From assembly GCA_002781125.1 (NCBI GenBank), contig PETJ01000055.1:1-7858 (forward strand): DNA of 7,858 nucleotides, in the 5' to 3' direction. The stretch comes from Candidatus Nealsonbacteria bacterium CG01_land_8_20_14_3_00_12. Lineage in GTDB: Bacteria > Patescibacteriota > Minisyncoccia > Minisyncoccales > PETJ01. The notes below the pieces were generated by a model. That model made no database searches and was not told where the DNA came from. It saw only the letters and a program-made list of their open reading frames with translations. A program made the position numbers and the translations under genes. Below, one piece after another: positions 1-4,992 of the stretch (its first letter is position 1; each line of letters opens with the position of its first letter).

Positions 1-76
1 CAGAGGAAGATCTAAAATCAGCCGTTATTTATGAAGCTCAGAGGAAGATCTAAAATCAGCCGTTATTTATGAAGCT
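1..76. repeat. Perfect 38-bp tandem duplication at the window edge
   Basis: Bases 1-38 and 39-76 are identical. Both copies encode the PilM stretch EEDLKSAVIYEA, the first from base 3 and the second from base 41. Because 38 is not a multiple of three, only the second copy is in frame with the rest of pilM. The first copy runs into a stop when read from its own frame, and the main pilM frame has a TGA at 32-34. Its position exactly at the edge of the sequence makes a contig-end assembly artefact the likeliest cause; a genuine small duplication that broke pilM is the alternative. Confidence 0.9.
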
Positions 77-925
77 GAAAATTACATTCCTTTACCAATT
101 GACCAGGTTTATTTAGATTCTCAAATTGTTCCACCAGTTTATAATCAATTACCCGAGCGTAGCGAAGGGTGGAGAAGCACGAATGTTCTTCGACCAGATC
201 ACTTCGATGTCCTAATTGCTGCCTTACCTAAAAAGACAGTTGACCCCTATCTATCTTGCTTAAAATCTGCCGGGCTAAAGCCCGGGGCTCTGGAAATCGA
301 ATCCCTGGCCATTGGCCGGGCTTTAATTAAAAATGAACTTACAACTTCCCCAGTTCTTTTAATTGATATTGGGGCGACCAGAACCAGTTTCATTATTTTT
401 TCTGGTCACGCTTTAAGATTTACCTCCTCCATCCCGGTTTCTTCTGGAAATTTTACCGAGATTATTTCCAAAGCCTTGGGAATAGATTTAGCCGAGGCTG
501 AGAAGTTAAAAATAAAATATGGCTTGGAAGAAAAAATTCAAATTAAAATAAAAGGGGAAAAAATTGAAAAAGAGAAAGAAAAAGGGAAAATTTTTGAAGC
601 CCTTGTCCCGGCTTTAGTTGATTTAATTCAACAAATTAAAAGATATTTAGATTATTATCAAACCCATGCCTTTCACGAACACCTTCCGCCCAACGGCAAA
701 GGAGTTTCCAAGATTCTTCTTTGTGGCGGAGGGGCTAATTTAAAAGGATTAACTGATTTTCTATCCCTACAACTAAAAATTCCAACCGAGCTTGGAAATC
801 CCTGGATAAACATTTTACCAGAACCCCAAAAAGAAGTTAGGGAATTACCCTTTGAGGAATCTTTAAAATATACCACAGCTTTAGGTTTAGCCCTCAGAGG
901 GATTAAAGAAAAATTACCACTATGA
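35..925 (+). CDS. pilM: Type IV pilus assembly protein PilM, 5'-partial
   Basis: PilM is an actin-like, cytoplasmic ATP-binding protein that docks on the N-terminal tail of PilN and links the inner-membrane PilN/PilO platform to the pilus motors. The frame is open from base 35 and carries recognisable PilM segments: EEDLKSAVIYEAENYIPLP near 41, an IAALPKKTVDPY region near 218, the phosphate-binding strand LLIDIGATRTSF near 357, and a second nucleotide-site loop CGGGANLKGL near 722. About 296 residues are visible against roughly 350 for the family, so the first quarter is missing. The only ATG in a plausible context downstream, at 476, lies inside the fold and is not the start. The stop overlaps the pilN start as ATGA. 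Two oddities are the 38-bp duplication at the 5' edge and a GC-richer in-frame insert at 149-196. Confidence 0.85.
   Translation, partial: SSEEDLKSAVIYEAENYIPLPIDQVYLDSQIVPPVYNQLPERSEGWRSTNVLRPDHFDVLIAALPKKTVDPYLSCLKSAGLKPGALEIESLAIGRALIKNELTTSPVLLIDIGATRTSFIIFSGHALRFTSSIPVSSGNFTEIISKALGIDLAEAEKLKIKYGLEEKIQIKIKGEKIEKEKEKGKIFEALVPALVDLIQQIKRYLDYYQTHAFHEHLPPNGKGVSKILLCGGGANLKGLTDFLSLQLKIPTELGNPWINILPEPQKEVRELPFEESLKYTTALGLALRGIKEKLPL
149..196 (+). repeat. Candidate in-frame inserted repeat within pilM
   Basis: Sixteen codons reading LPERSEGWRSTNVLRP sit between the conserved strand YLDSQIVPPVY and the conserved strand FDVLIAALPKK, where PilM proteins usually have only a short loop. By my count 26 of 48 bases are G or C, clearly higher than the AT-rich flanks. 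Near-direct repeats ATCAATT (144-150) and ATCACTT (198-204) lie 54 bases apart. Removing 54 bases would keep the frame and leave a short loop, YNHFDV. The right part contains CTTCGAC and TCACTTCG, both also found (as reverse complement) in the element after pilO. This is inference from composition and family layout; a lineage-specific loop is the alternative. Confidence 0.4.
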
Positions 926-1467
926 TTAATCTATTGCCATCCCAAGAAAAAGAAATTTTAAGACAAGAAGAGAAATATAAATTAGTTTTGATTTTAGGAA
1001 TTCTGTTTTTAATTTTTCTTATTTGTTTAATTTTAATTTTATTTTCAATAAAGATTTCTATTTCCGGTCAGTTGGAAGCTCAAAAAATTCTTCTCAGTCA
1101 GGGGGAAGAAAGATTCAAAGGGACCCAAATCCAAAACTTAGAAGAAAAAATCATCTCTTCTAATCAAATCCTCTCTAAATTAAGCTCATTCTATTATAGT
1201 CAGATTAGTTTAACCGGAGTTTTAGAAAAAATTTCTCAAAGTCTTCCTTCGGGTGCTTATCTTACCATTTTCAATTTCAATTCCGGGGTACCCTCTGGGT
1301 CGGGCCAAATTTCTCTTTCTGGTTTTTCTCCCAGCCGAGAAATTTTATTTGAGTTTAAGACGAATCTGGAAAAAGAAGAAAATTTTCAAGAAATCTATTT
1401 CCCGCCTTCTAACTGGGTAAAACCTACCGATATTGATTTCTTAGTAAATTTCAAAATTAAAAAATGA
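922..1467 (+). CDS. pilN: Type IV pilus inner-membrane platform protein PilN
   Basis: PilN is a bitopic inner-membrane protein that pairs with PilO and binds PilM through its cytoplasmic tail. The protein has 181 residues, close to the family length. It begins with INLLP (residues 2-6), the conserved motif that inserts into PilM, followed by a charged stretch, a single strongly hydrophobic segment at about residues 20-43, a short helical or coiled region, and a C-terminal ferredoxin-like part with alternating beta strands (for example GAYLTIFNFNS). The start ATG overlaps the pilM stop by four bases (ATGA) and there is no clear Shine-Dalgarno, so translation is probably coupled to pilM. The 3' end overlaps pilO in the same way. 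Sequence identity in this family is low; the call rests on the INLLP motif, topology and gene order. Confidence 0.87.
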   Translation: MINLLPSQEKEILRQEEKYKLVLILGILFLIFLICLILILFSIKISISGQLEAQKILLSQGEERFKGTQIQNLEEKIISSNQILSKLSSFYYSQISLTGVLEKISQSLPSGAYLTIFNFNSGVPSGSGQISLSGFSPSREILFEFKTNLEKEENFQEIYFPPSNWVKPTDIDFLVNFKIKK

Positions 1468-2024
1468 ATATAAAAAATAAAATCAATTTATCTTTAGTGA
1501 TTTTCATTATTTTAAGTATTATTTTAATTTTGTTTGCAATTTACCCCCTTTTTAAGGAAATAAAAATTAATTCTGAAGATTTAATTTCTAAAAAGCAAAG
1601 CTTAACTTTTTTGGAGGGAAAAATTGAAAATTTAAAACGATATCAAACCATCTGGAGACAAATCGAGCCGAACTTAGAAAAAATTGATAAATTATTTATT
1701 GATCCTGAAGTGCCGGTGGAATTTATCAGTTTTTTAGAGGCAACAGCCAGAGATTGCGATTTATCAGTCGAAATCTTCCCCGCCCCTGCCTCAAAAATAA
1801 CAGAGGATCCTTGGCCCTCCCTTTTCTTCCAAATTAGCTCTACTGCCTCTTTTTCCAAATTTTTAAAATTTTTAGAAAAATTAGAAGCCAGCCCTTATTT
1901 AATAAAAATTCAAAATTTGAATACCAGAAGATTAACTGAAAAAGATTTAGAGTTAAAATTATTTAAAGAACTTTCTCCCGGCGATACTAAAAATACCCTT
2001 TTGATAAAAGTTTATACCCAGTAG
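1464..2024 (+). CDS. pilO: Type IV pilus inner-membrane platform protein PilO
   Basis: PilO forms heterodimers with PilN in the periplasmic or extracytoplasmic part of the pilus platform. The product has 186 residues: a short basic N-terminus, one membrane segment at about residues 8-28, a charged coiled-coil-like stretch at about 34-75, and a C-terminal alpha/beta domain beginning near PVEFISFLEATARDCDLSVEI. It starts in the ATGA overlap with pilN. Its present last codons, ACC CAG TAG, are partly supplied by an inserted 74-bp element that begins at base 2018. Without the insertion the frame would end Thr-Arg-stop with the TGA overlapping the next gene's ATG. The C-terminus has therefore changed from Thr-Arg to Thr-Gln, a minimal change. 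The call depends on position and topology more than on motifs. Confidence 0.83.
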   Translation: MNIKNKINLSLVIFIILSIILILFAIYPLFKEIKINSEDLISKKQSLTFLEGKIENLKRYQTIWRQIEPNLEKIDKLFIDPEVPVEFISFLEATARDCDLSVEIFPAPASKITEDPWPSLFFQISSTASFSKFLKFLEKLEASPYLIKIQNLNTRRLTEKDLELKLFKELSPGDTKNTLLIKVYTQ

Positions 2025-2091
2025 AGCAACTTCGACAGGGTTTTCTCTGAAAACCTTTATATCACGAAGTGAGTCGAAGTTGTCATACTGG
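2018..2091. mobile_element. MITE-like 74-bp palindromic element with 8-bp target duplication
   Basis: The ends are CCAGTA (2018-2023) and TACTGG (2086-2091), exact reverse complements. After a three-base mismatch the inner arms CAACTTCGAC (2027-2036) and GTCGAAGTTG (2073-2082) again pair perfectly. The element is flanked by identical 8-mers GTTTATAC at 2010-2017 and 2092-2099, as expected of a target-site duplication. Deleting 2018-2099 joins pilO to the downstream gene as Thr-Arg-TGA with an ATGA overlap, matching the two upstream junctions of the operon. The element codes for nothing; it would need a transposase supplied elsewhere. The inside holds two further hairpins, 2037-2057 and 2062-2072. 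I recognise no named family. Confidence 0.72.
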
Positions 2092-2102
2092 GTTTATACA
2101 AG

Positions 2103-2405
2103 ATGAAAATTCCTAAATTAAAGTCAAAAACAATTAAAGAAAGTTTCAAAAAACTACTGAGAACCTTAGGAGAGAGAAGTCTCTTAACTTTTTTTACCCT
2201 TTTAATTATTACTTTAATTATTGGCAGCCTTGTTTTTTATAAGTATAGTTTTTTAGCCGAAAAGAAAGAGCCAGAAGTTTCGGGGGCACCATTAACATTT
2301 CAGGAAAAAAATTATGAAGCTGTCTTGAAAATCTGGCAAGAAAAAGAAAAAAGATTTAATGAGGCCGATTTAAAAGAATATCCCAACCCATTCAGGATTG
2401 ACTAA
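2103..2405 (+). CDS. Small single-pass membrane protein of the pilus operon
   Basis: I do not recognise a named family. The 100-residue product has a basic cytoplasmic N-terminus (about residues 1-27, rich in Lys and Arg), one hydrophobic segment at about 28-48, and a charged outer tail ending in a KEYPNPF-like motif. Its place directly after pilO is where accessory platform proteins such as PilP lie in other bacteria, but it shows no lipoprotein signal and is too short for full PilP, so an accessory role in pilus assembly is inference only. No good Shine-Dalgarno precedes the ATG. The gene was probably once coupled to pilO by an ATGA overlap that the inserted element destroyed. The stop codon overlaps the -35 box of the following tRNA promoter. 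Confidence 0.75.
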   Translation: MKIPKLKSKTIKESFKKLLRTLGERSLLTFFTLLIITLIIGSLVFYKYSFLAEKKEPEVSGAPLTFQEKNYEAVLKIWQEKEKRFNEADLKEYPNPFRID

Positions 2406-2426
2406 AAAGAAAATTTAAGGTAAAAT
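2398..2426 (+). promoter_or_regulatory. Sigma-70-type promoter of the tRNA-Arg(TCT)/tRNA-His pair
   Basis: TTGACT at 2398-2403 and TAAAAT at 2421-2426 are separated by exactly 17 bases, each one mismatch from consensus. The -35 box overlaps the last codons and stop of the preceding small membrane-protein gene. The expected start is about eight bases before the tRNA. Confidence 0.75.
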
Positions 2427-2441
2427 ATAAAACCAGTGTCA

Positions 2442-2513
2442 GCCCCTGTAGCTTAATGGACAAAGTACCTCCCTTCTAAGAAGGTGATGGAGGTTCGATT
2501 CCTCCCAGGGGCA
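2442..2513 (+). tRNA. tRNA-Arg (anticodon TCT)
   Basis: The 72-nt cloverleaf has acceptor arms gcccctg and caggggc, a D stem gctt/aagt, an anticodon loop CTTCTAA reading AGA codons, a T arm ggagg-TTCGATT-cctcc and discriminator A. The anticodon stem has one C-A mismatch. No CCA is encoded. Its sequence closely resembles the tRNA-Arg(CCT) at 3760, which shares the same first seven acceptor bases, suggesting paralogous tRNA genes. Confidence 0.95.
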
Positions 2514-2516
2514 CAT

Positions 2517-2588
2517 GGTGGCTATGGTGTAGTGGTAACACTGCTCTTTGTGGAGGAGCCGTCGCCGGTTCGAATCCGACTAGCCACC
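2517..2588 (+). tRNA. tRNA-His (anticodon GTG)
   Basis: Acceptor arms gtggcta (2518-2524) and tagccac pair fully. The extra G at 2517 faces C73 at 2588, the G-1:C73 identity pair of histidine tRNA. The anticodon loop is TTGTGGA and the T loop TTCGAAT. The T stem has one C-A mismatch. No CCA tail is encoded beyond C73. It lies three bases after tRNA-Arg(TCT), so the two are cotranscribed. Confidence 0.94.
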
Positions 2589-2598
2589 CAATCTAACC

Positions 2599-2623
2599 AA
2601 AAAACAGCTTCAAAGCTGTTTTT
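2599..2623. terminator. Bidirectional intrinsic terminator
   Basis: The stem AAAAACAGCT/AGCTGTTTTT with loop TCAA (2600-2623) has a T-run on its right for plus-strand transcripts and an A-run on its left that becomes a six-U tail on the minus strand. It serves the tRNA pair from the left and the htrA-like gene from the right. Confidence 0.8.
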
Positions 2624-2626
2624 AAG

Positions 2627-2651
2627 TCTATTGATTTCGTAAATCAATAGA
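2627..2651. other. Perfect 11-bp hairpin abutting the protease stop codon
   Basis: TCTATTGATTT (2627-2637) pairs with AAATCAATAGA (2641-2651) around the loop CGT. It begins directly after the minus-strand stop codon at 2654-2652. On the minus strand no U-run follows; on the plus strand a T-rich stretch follows (from 2652). It could be a backup terminator for the tRNA transcript or a 3' stabilising hairpin for the protease mRNA. Confidence 0.7.
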
Positions 2652-3692
2652 TTATTTCTTTTCTTCTAGTTTCACTTTTAAAGTTATTTCTTTTCCTCCT
2701 CTCAAAACTTTTAAAGAAATTTCTTCACCAATTTTCTGTTTAGCCAAGGCATCGGCTAAAGGATTTTCCTCAGTGATTTTTCCTCCATTTACTTCCAAAA
2801 TAATATCATATTCTTTCAGGCCGGCTTTATCAGCTGCCGATCCTTTGACCACTGCTTCCTCTCCTAACCTTTCTCTAGCAATCAGGGCTCCATAATCAAC
2901 TGGCAGTTTTTGAGCCATAGTTATCTCCCTATTTAAAACAATATACCTTACTCCTAAAAATGGTCTTTTGATTTTGCCATATTTTATGACTTCTTCTAAA
3001 GTTCTTTCGGCATAATTAATTGGTATGGCAAAACCAATATTCTGAGCTCCCATGACCATAGCCGTATTAATCCCAATGGCTTTCCCTTCCAGATTGACTA
3101 AAGGTCCTCCCGAATTTCCTGGATTAATAGCGGCATCAGTTTGGATTAGTCCTCTCAAGCTGGTTGCTTTAAGAGGAAGCCCGCCGTAGGCGGTAATTTT
3201 TCGCGACAAGCCCGAAACAATCCCGGCTGACAAAGTATCTTCAAACTCTCCTAAAGGATTGCCAATTGCTACCACTGTTTCTCCCAATTCAATTTTATCT
3301 GAATCGCCCAATTCTAAATAAGATAGATTTTTCTCATTTATTTTTAAAACTGCCACATCGACTAAAGGGTCTCTGGCTAAAATTTTGGCTGGTGCTTTAT
3401 GTTTTGGGTCAATTATCACCGTATAATCTGCTTCCGGATCCCCAACAACATGGCTGCAAGTTAAAACATAACCATCGGCAGAAACCATGAATCCTGATCC
3501 GCCTCCAATTTTGGTTTTTTCTTTTTCCTTTTTCATCTTCGGGAAAATAAATTCCTGACCGCCAAAAGGAAAAGAATAAAAGCCCTCGATTTTTGGCAGG
3601 TCTTTAGAAATAACAATAGTAATAACTGCCGGGCAAGCCTTTTTAGCTACTTCAATAATCGGAGATTTGGGTGGTGGGTGGGTGGCGTCCAT
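2652..3692 (-). CDS. HtrA/DegP-type trypsin-like serine protease with PDZ domain
   Basis: This is an S1C-family protease of 346 residues from the chosen ATG. The catalytic triad is visible: His81 in TCSHVV, Asp112 in DPLVDVAVLK and Ser194 in PGNSGGPL. A single PDZ domain covers about residues 245-343, including the core PDZ stretch AADKAGLKEYDIILEVNG. Family members degrade or refold damaged proteins. Unlike typical DegP or HtrA, the N-terminus (MDATHPPPKS) has no signal peptide or membrane helix, so a cytoplasmic location is suggested unless export is unconventional. The ATG at 3692 is preferred over the in-frame TTG at 3734 because the TTG lies within the promoter. There is no Shine-Dalgarno, and the mRNA is probably near-leaderless. 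The gene is monocistronic, ending in hairpins shared with the convergent tRNA pair. Confidence 0.93.
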   Translation of the reverse strand: MDATHPPPKSPIIEVAKKACPAVITIVISKDLPKIEGFYSFPFGGQEFIFPKMKKEKEKTKIGGGSGFMVSADGYVLTCSHVVGDPEADYTVIIDPKHKAPAKILARDPLVDVAVLKINEKNLSYLELGDSDKIELGETVVAIGNPLGEFEDTLSAGIVSGLSRKITAYGGLPLKATSLRGLIQTDAAINPGNSGGPLVNLEGKAIGINTAMVMGAQNIGFAIPINYAERTLEEVIKYGKIKRPFLGVRYIVLNREITMAQKLPVDYGALIARERLGEEAVVKGSAADKAGLKEYDIILEVNGGKITEENPLADALAKQKIGEEISLKVLRGGKEITLKVKLEEKK

Positions 3693-3702
3693 AATATATC
3701 TA

Positions 3703-3728
3703 ATTGTATCATGGGAAACAATTGTCAA
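3703..3728 (-). promoter_or_regulatory. Extended -10 promoter of the HtrA-like protease gene
   Basis: On the minus strand TGATACAAT (3711-3703) is an extended -10 element, with TTGACA at 3728-3723 upstream. The spacing of 14 is short for a -35/-10 pair, so the extended -10 probably dominates. The ATG follows the -10 by only 10 bases, placing the transcript start about 3-5 bases before the start codon. Confidence 0.55.
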
Positions 3729-3750
3729 CAACAAAAAAATTTGCTAAAAT
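3722..3750 (+). promoter_or_regulatory. Sigma-70-type promoter of tRNA-Arg(CCT)-tRNA-Ala-gpsA-tRNA-Ser
   Basis: TTGTCA (3722-3727) and TAAAAT (3745-3750) are separated by 17 bases. The tRNA begins nine bases after the -10, so the 5' leader is only a few bases. The -35 box overlaps the divergent TTGACA on the minus strand by five bases. Confidence 0.78.
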
Positions 3751-3759
3751 GTTTTTATC

Positions 3760-3831
3760 GCCCCTGTAGTTCAACGGATAGAACAAGAGACTCCTAAACT
3801 CTGGATCCAGGTTCAATTCCTGGTAGGGGCA
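3760..3831 (+). tRNA. tRNA-Arg (anticodon CCT)
   Basis: The 72-nt cloverleaf has acceptor arms gcccctg and taggggc (one G-T pair), D stem gttc/gaac, anticodon loop CTCCTAA reading AGG, T arm ccagg-TTCAATT-cctgg and discriminator A. The last pair of the anticodon stem is an A-A mismatch. No CCA is encoded. It lies one base before tRNA-Ala. Confidence 0.94.
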
Positions 3832-3832
3832 T

Positions 3833-3906
3833 GGGCCCATAGCTCAGTTGGCTAGAGCGTCGGTATGGCATACCGAAGGTCGCGAGTTCGAGTCTCGCTG
3901 GGTCCA
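3833..3906 (+). tRNA. tRNA-Ala (anticodon GGC)
   Basis: The 74-nt cloverleaf has acceptor arms gggccca and tgggtcc (one G-T pair), D stem gctc/gagc, anticodon stem tcggt/accga around ATGGCAT, T arm gcgag-TTCGAGT-ctcgc and discriminator A. The anticodon GGC reads GCC. No CCA is encoded. The gpsA start codon follows after a single base. Confidence 0.96.
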
Positions 3907-3907
3907 C

Positions 3908-4900
3908 ATGATGAAAAAAATTGCGGTTTTAGAACCTGGTGCCTGGGGGACTGCCCTGGGAATTCTTTTAAGCAGAAGGAATACGACATCTTTTTGGTAT
4001 GAGAATCCTAGATTAGCTTTGAAGCTTTCCAAATTTAGAGAAAATGAAAGGTTACCAGGAATTAAAATTCCTAAAAAAATTTTTATTTCTTCTGATTTAG
4101 AAAAAATAATTGAAAATACTGACTTATTTATTAATGCCTCCCCCTCCTTCAATTTTCGAAAAACTTTGTTAGCCCTTAGAAACTTTAAAAATTTGCCACC
4201 CTTGCTTGGAATTGCCAAAGGCATTGAAAAGGAAACCTTAAAATTACCTTCCCAGATTGTTGGAGAAATTTTTGGGAAAATTCCCTATGCTCATTTATCC
4301 GGGCCGGGATTTGCCAGAGAAATTATCAAAGGAAAATCAGCTGAAGAAGTAATCGCCTCTCAAAATAGGTCCTTATTAAAAAAACTTAAAGAACTTTTTA
4401 AAATTAAACCATTAAAAATCTCTACTACCACTGATTTAATTGGAGTTCAGTTAGCCGGCGCTTTAAAAAACGCCTTAGCTATTGGTATTAGTTTAGTTGA
4501 AGCGGGTAGGCCTGACCCTGAAACAAAAAAGATTCAGAAGAAGTTAATTTACCTCGGTTTAAAAGAAATGATAAAAATTGGAAAAGTAATGGGAGCTAAA
4601 AGAAAAACTTTCTCAGGCCCAGCTGGTTTAGGAGATTTAATTTTAACCTCGACTAATCCACTTTCTCGGAATTTCCAATTTGGGAAAGCTATTTTATTAG
4701 ATGCAGAAAAAATGAGAAAGAATATAAAGGAAAGAAAAATTACAGTTGAGGGTTTTGATAATATTTTTGCTTTTTATAAATTAGGAAAAATTCATAAATT
4801 AGATTTACCAATGATTAATGAAATTTACAAAGCAATTTACCAAAAAGTTTCTCCCCCAAAAACAGTTCAAAATTTAATTAAATTAACCGAGAAAGCGTAA
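3908..4900 (+). CDS. gpsA: Glycerol-3-phosphate dehydrogenase [NAD(P)+]
   Basis: GpsA reduces dihydroxyacetone phosphate to sn-glycerol 3-phosphate for phospholipid synthesis in the cytoplasm. The 330-residue product has the family's usual length. Visible motifs are the Rossmann turn PGAWGTALG (10-18), AKG with Lys104, SGPGFA (131-136), ALKNALAIG with the catalytic Lys187, GPAGLGDLILT (238-247) and SRN (253-255). The dinucleotide loop is altered: the usual Gly-Ala-Gly-x-Trp-Gly begins here as Glu9-Pro10-Gly11. The ATG at 3908 and the adjacent one at 3911 are both possible; the longer open frame back to 3848 lies inside tRNA-Ala and is rejected. There is no room for a Shine-Dalgarno, so translation of a leaderless message after tRNA processing is likely. 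tRNA-Ser follows the stop by four bases. Confidence 0.94.
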   Translation: MMKKIAVLEPGAWGTALGILLSRRNTTSFWYENPRLALKLSKFRENERLPGIKIPKKIFISSDLEKIIENTDLFINASPSFNFRKTLLALRNFKNLPPLLGIAKGIEKETLKLPSQIVGEIFGKIPYAHLSGPGFAREIIKGKSAEEVIASQNRSLLKKLKELFKIKPLKISTTTDLIGVQLAGALKNALAIGISLVEAGRPDPETKKIQKKLIYLGLKEMIKIGKVMGAKRKTFSGPAGLGDLILTSTNPLSRNFQFGKAILLDAEKMRKNIKERKITVEGFDNIFAFYKLGKIHKLDLPMINEIYKAIYQKVSPPKTVQNLIKLTEKA

Positions 4901-4904
4901 ATTC

Positions 4905-4986
4905 GGAGGGTTGCGATAATGGTATTCGGCTGGTTTCGAAAACCAGTGGGAGAAATCCCTTGCAGGTTCGAGTCCTGCACCCTCCG
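4905..4986 (+). tRNA. tRNA-Ser (anticodon CGA)
   Basis: A class II tRNA of 82 nt with acceptor arms ggagggt and accctcc, anticodon stem ctggt/accag around TTCGAAA, a variable-arm hairpin ggga-gaaa-tccc, a T arm gcagg-TTCGAGT-cctgc and discriminator G, as expected for serine. It reads TCG. The following bases are CCG, so no CCA is encoded. I see no separate promoter; it is probably cotranscribed with gpsA. Confidence 0.95.
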
Positions 4987-4992
4987 CCGGTG

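Noticed and set aside
269..286. Hairpin CCGGGC-TAAA-GCCCGG in pilM
   Set aside because: It is a six-pair stem inside a conserved coding stretch (AGLKPG), explained by codon choice; no tail or partner repeat supports a function.
1643..1858. Minus-strand open frame inside pilO
   Set aside because: Shadow of pilO, no recognisable domain or ribosome binding site.
3693..3734. Extended protease start at the TTG at 3734
   Set aside because: The extra 14 codons cover the -35 and -10 elements, so the TTG would not be transcribed from that promoter.
3848..3907. Longer gpsA reading frame starting at 3848
   Set aside because: It runs through most of tRNA-Ala; the added residues do not resemble GpsA, and the family's N-terminus matches the ATG at 3908.
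3844..4224. Minus-strand open frame of 126 codons over tRNA-Ala and gpsA
   Set aside because: Its start region is antisense tRNA (the familiar RDSNSRPSVCHTDALAN peptide arises from a reversed tRNA), and the rest shadows gpsA.
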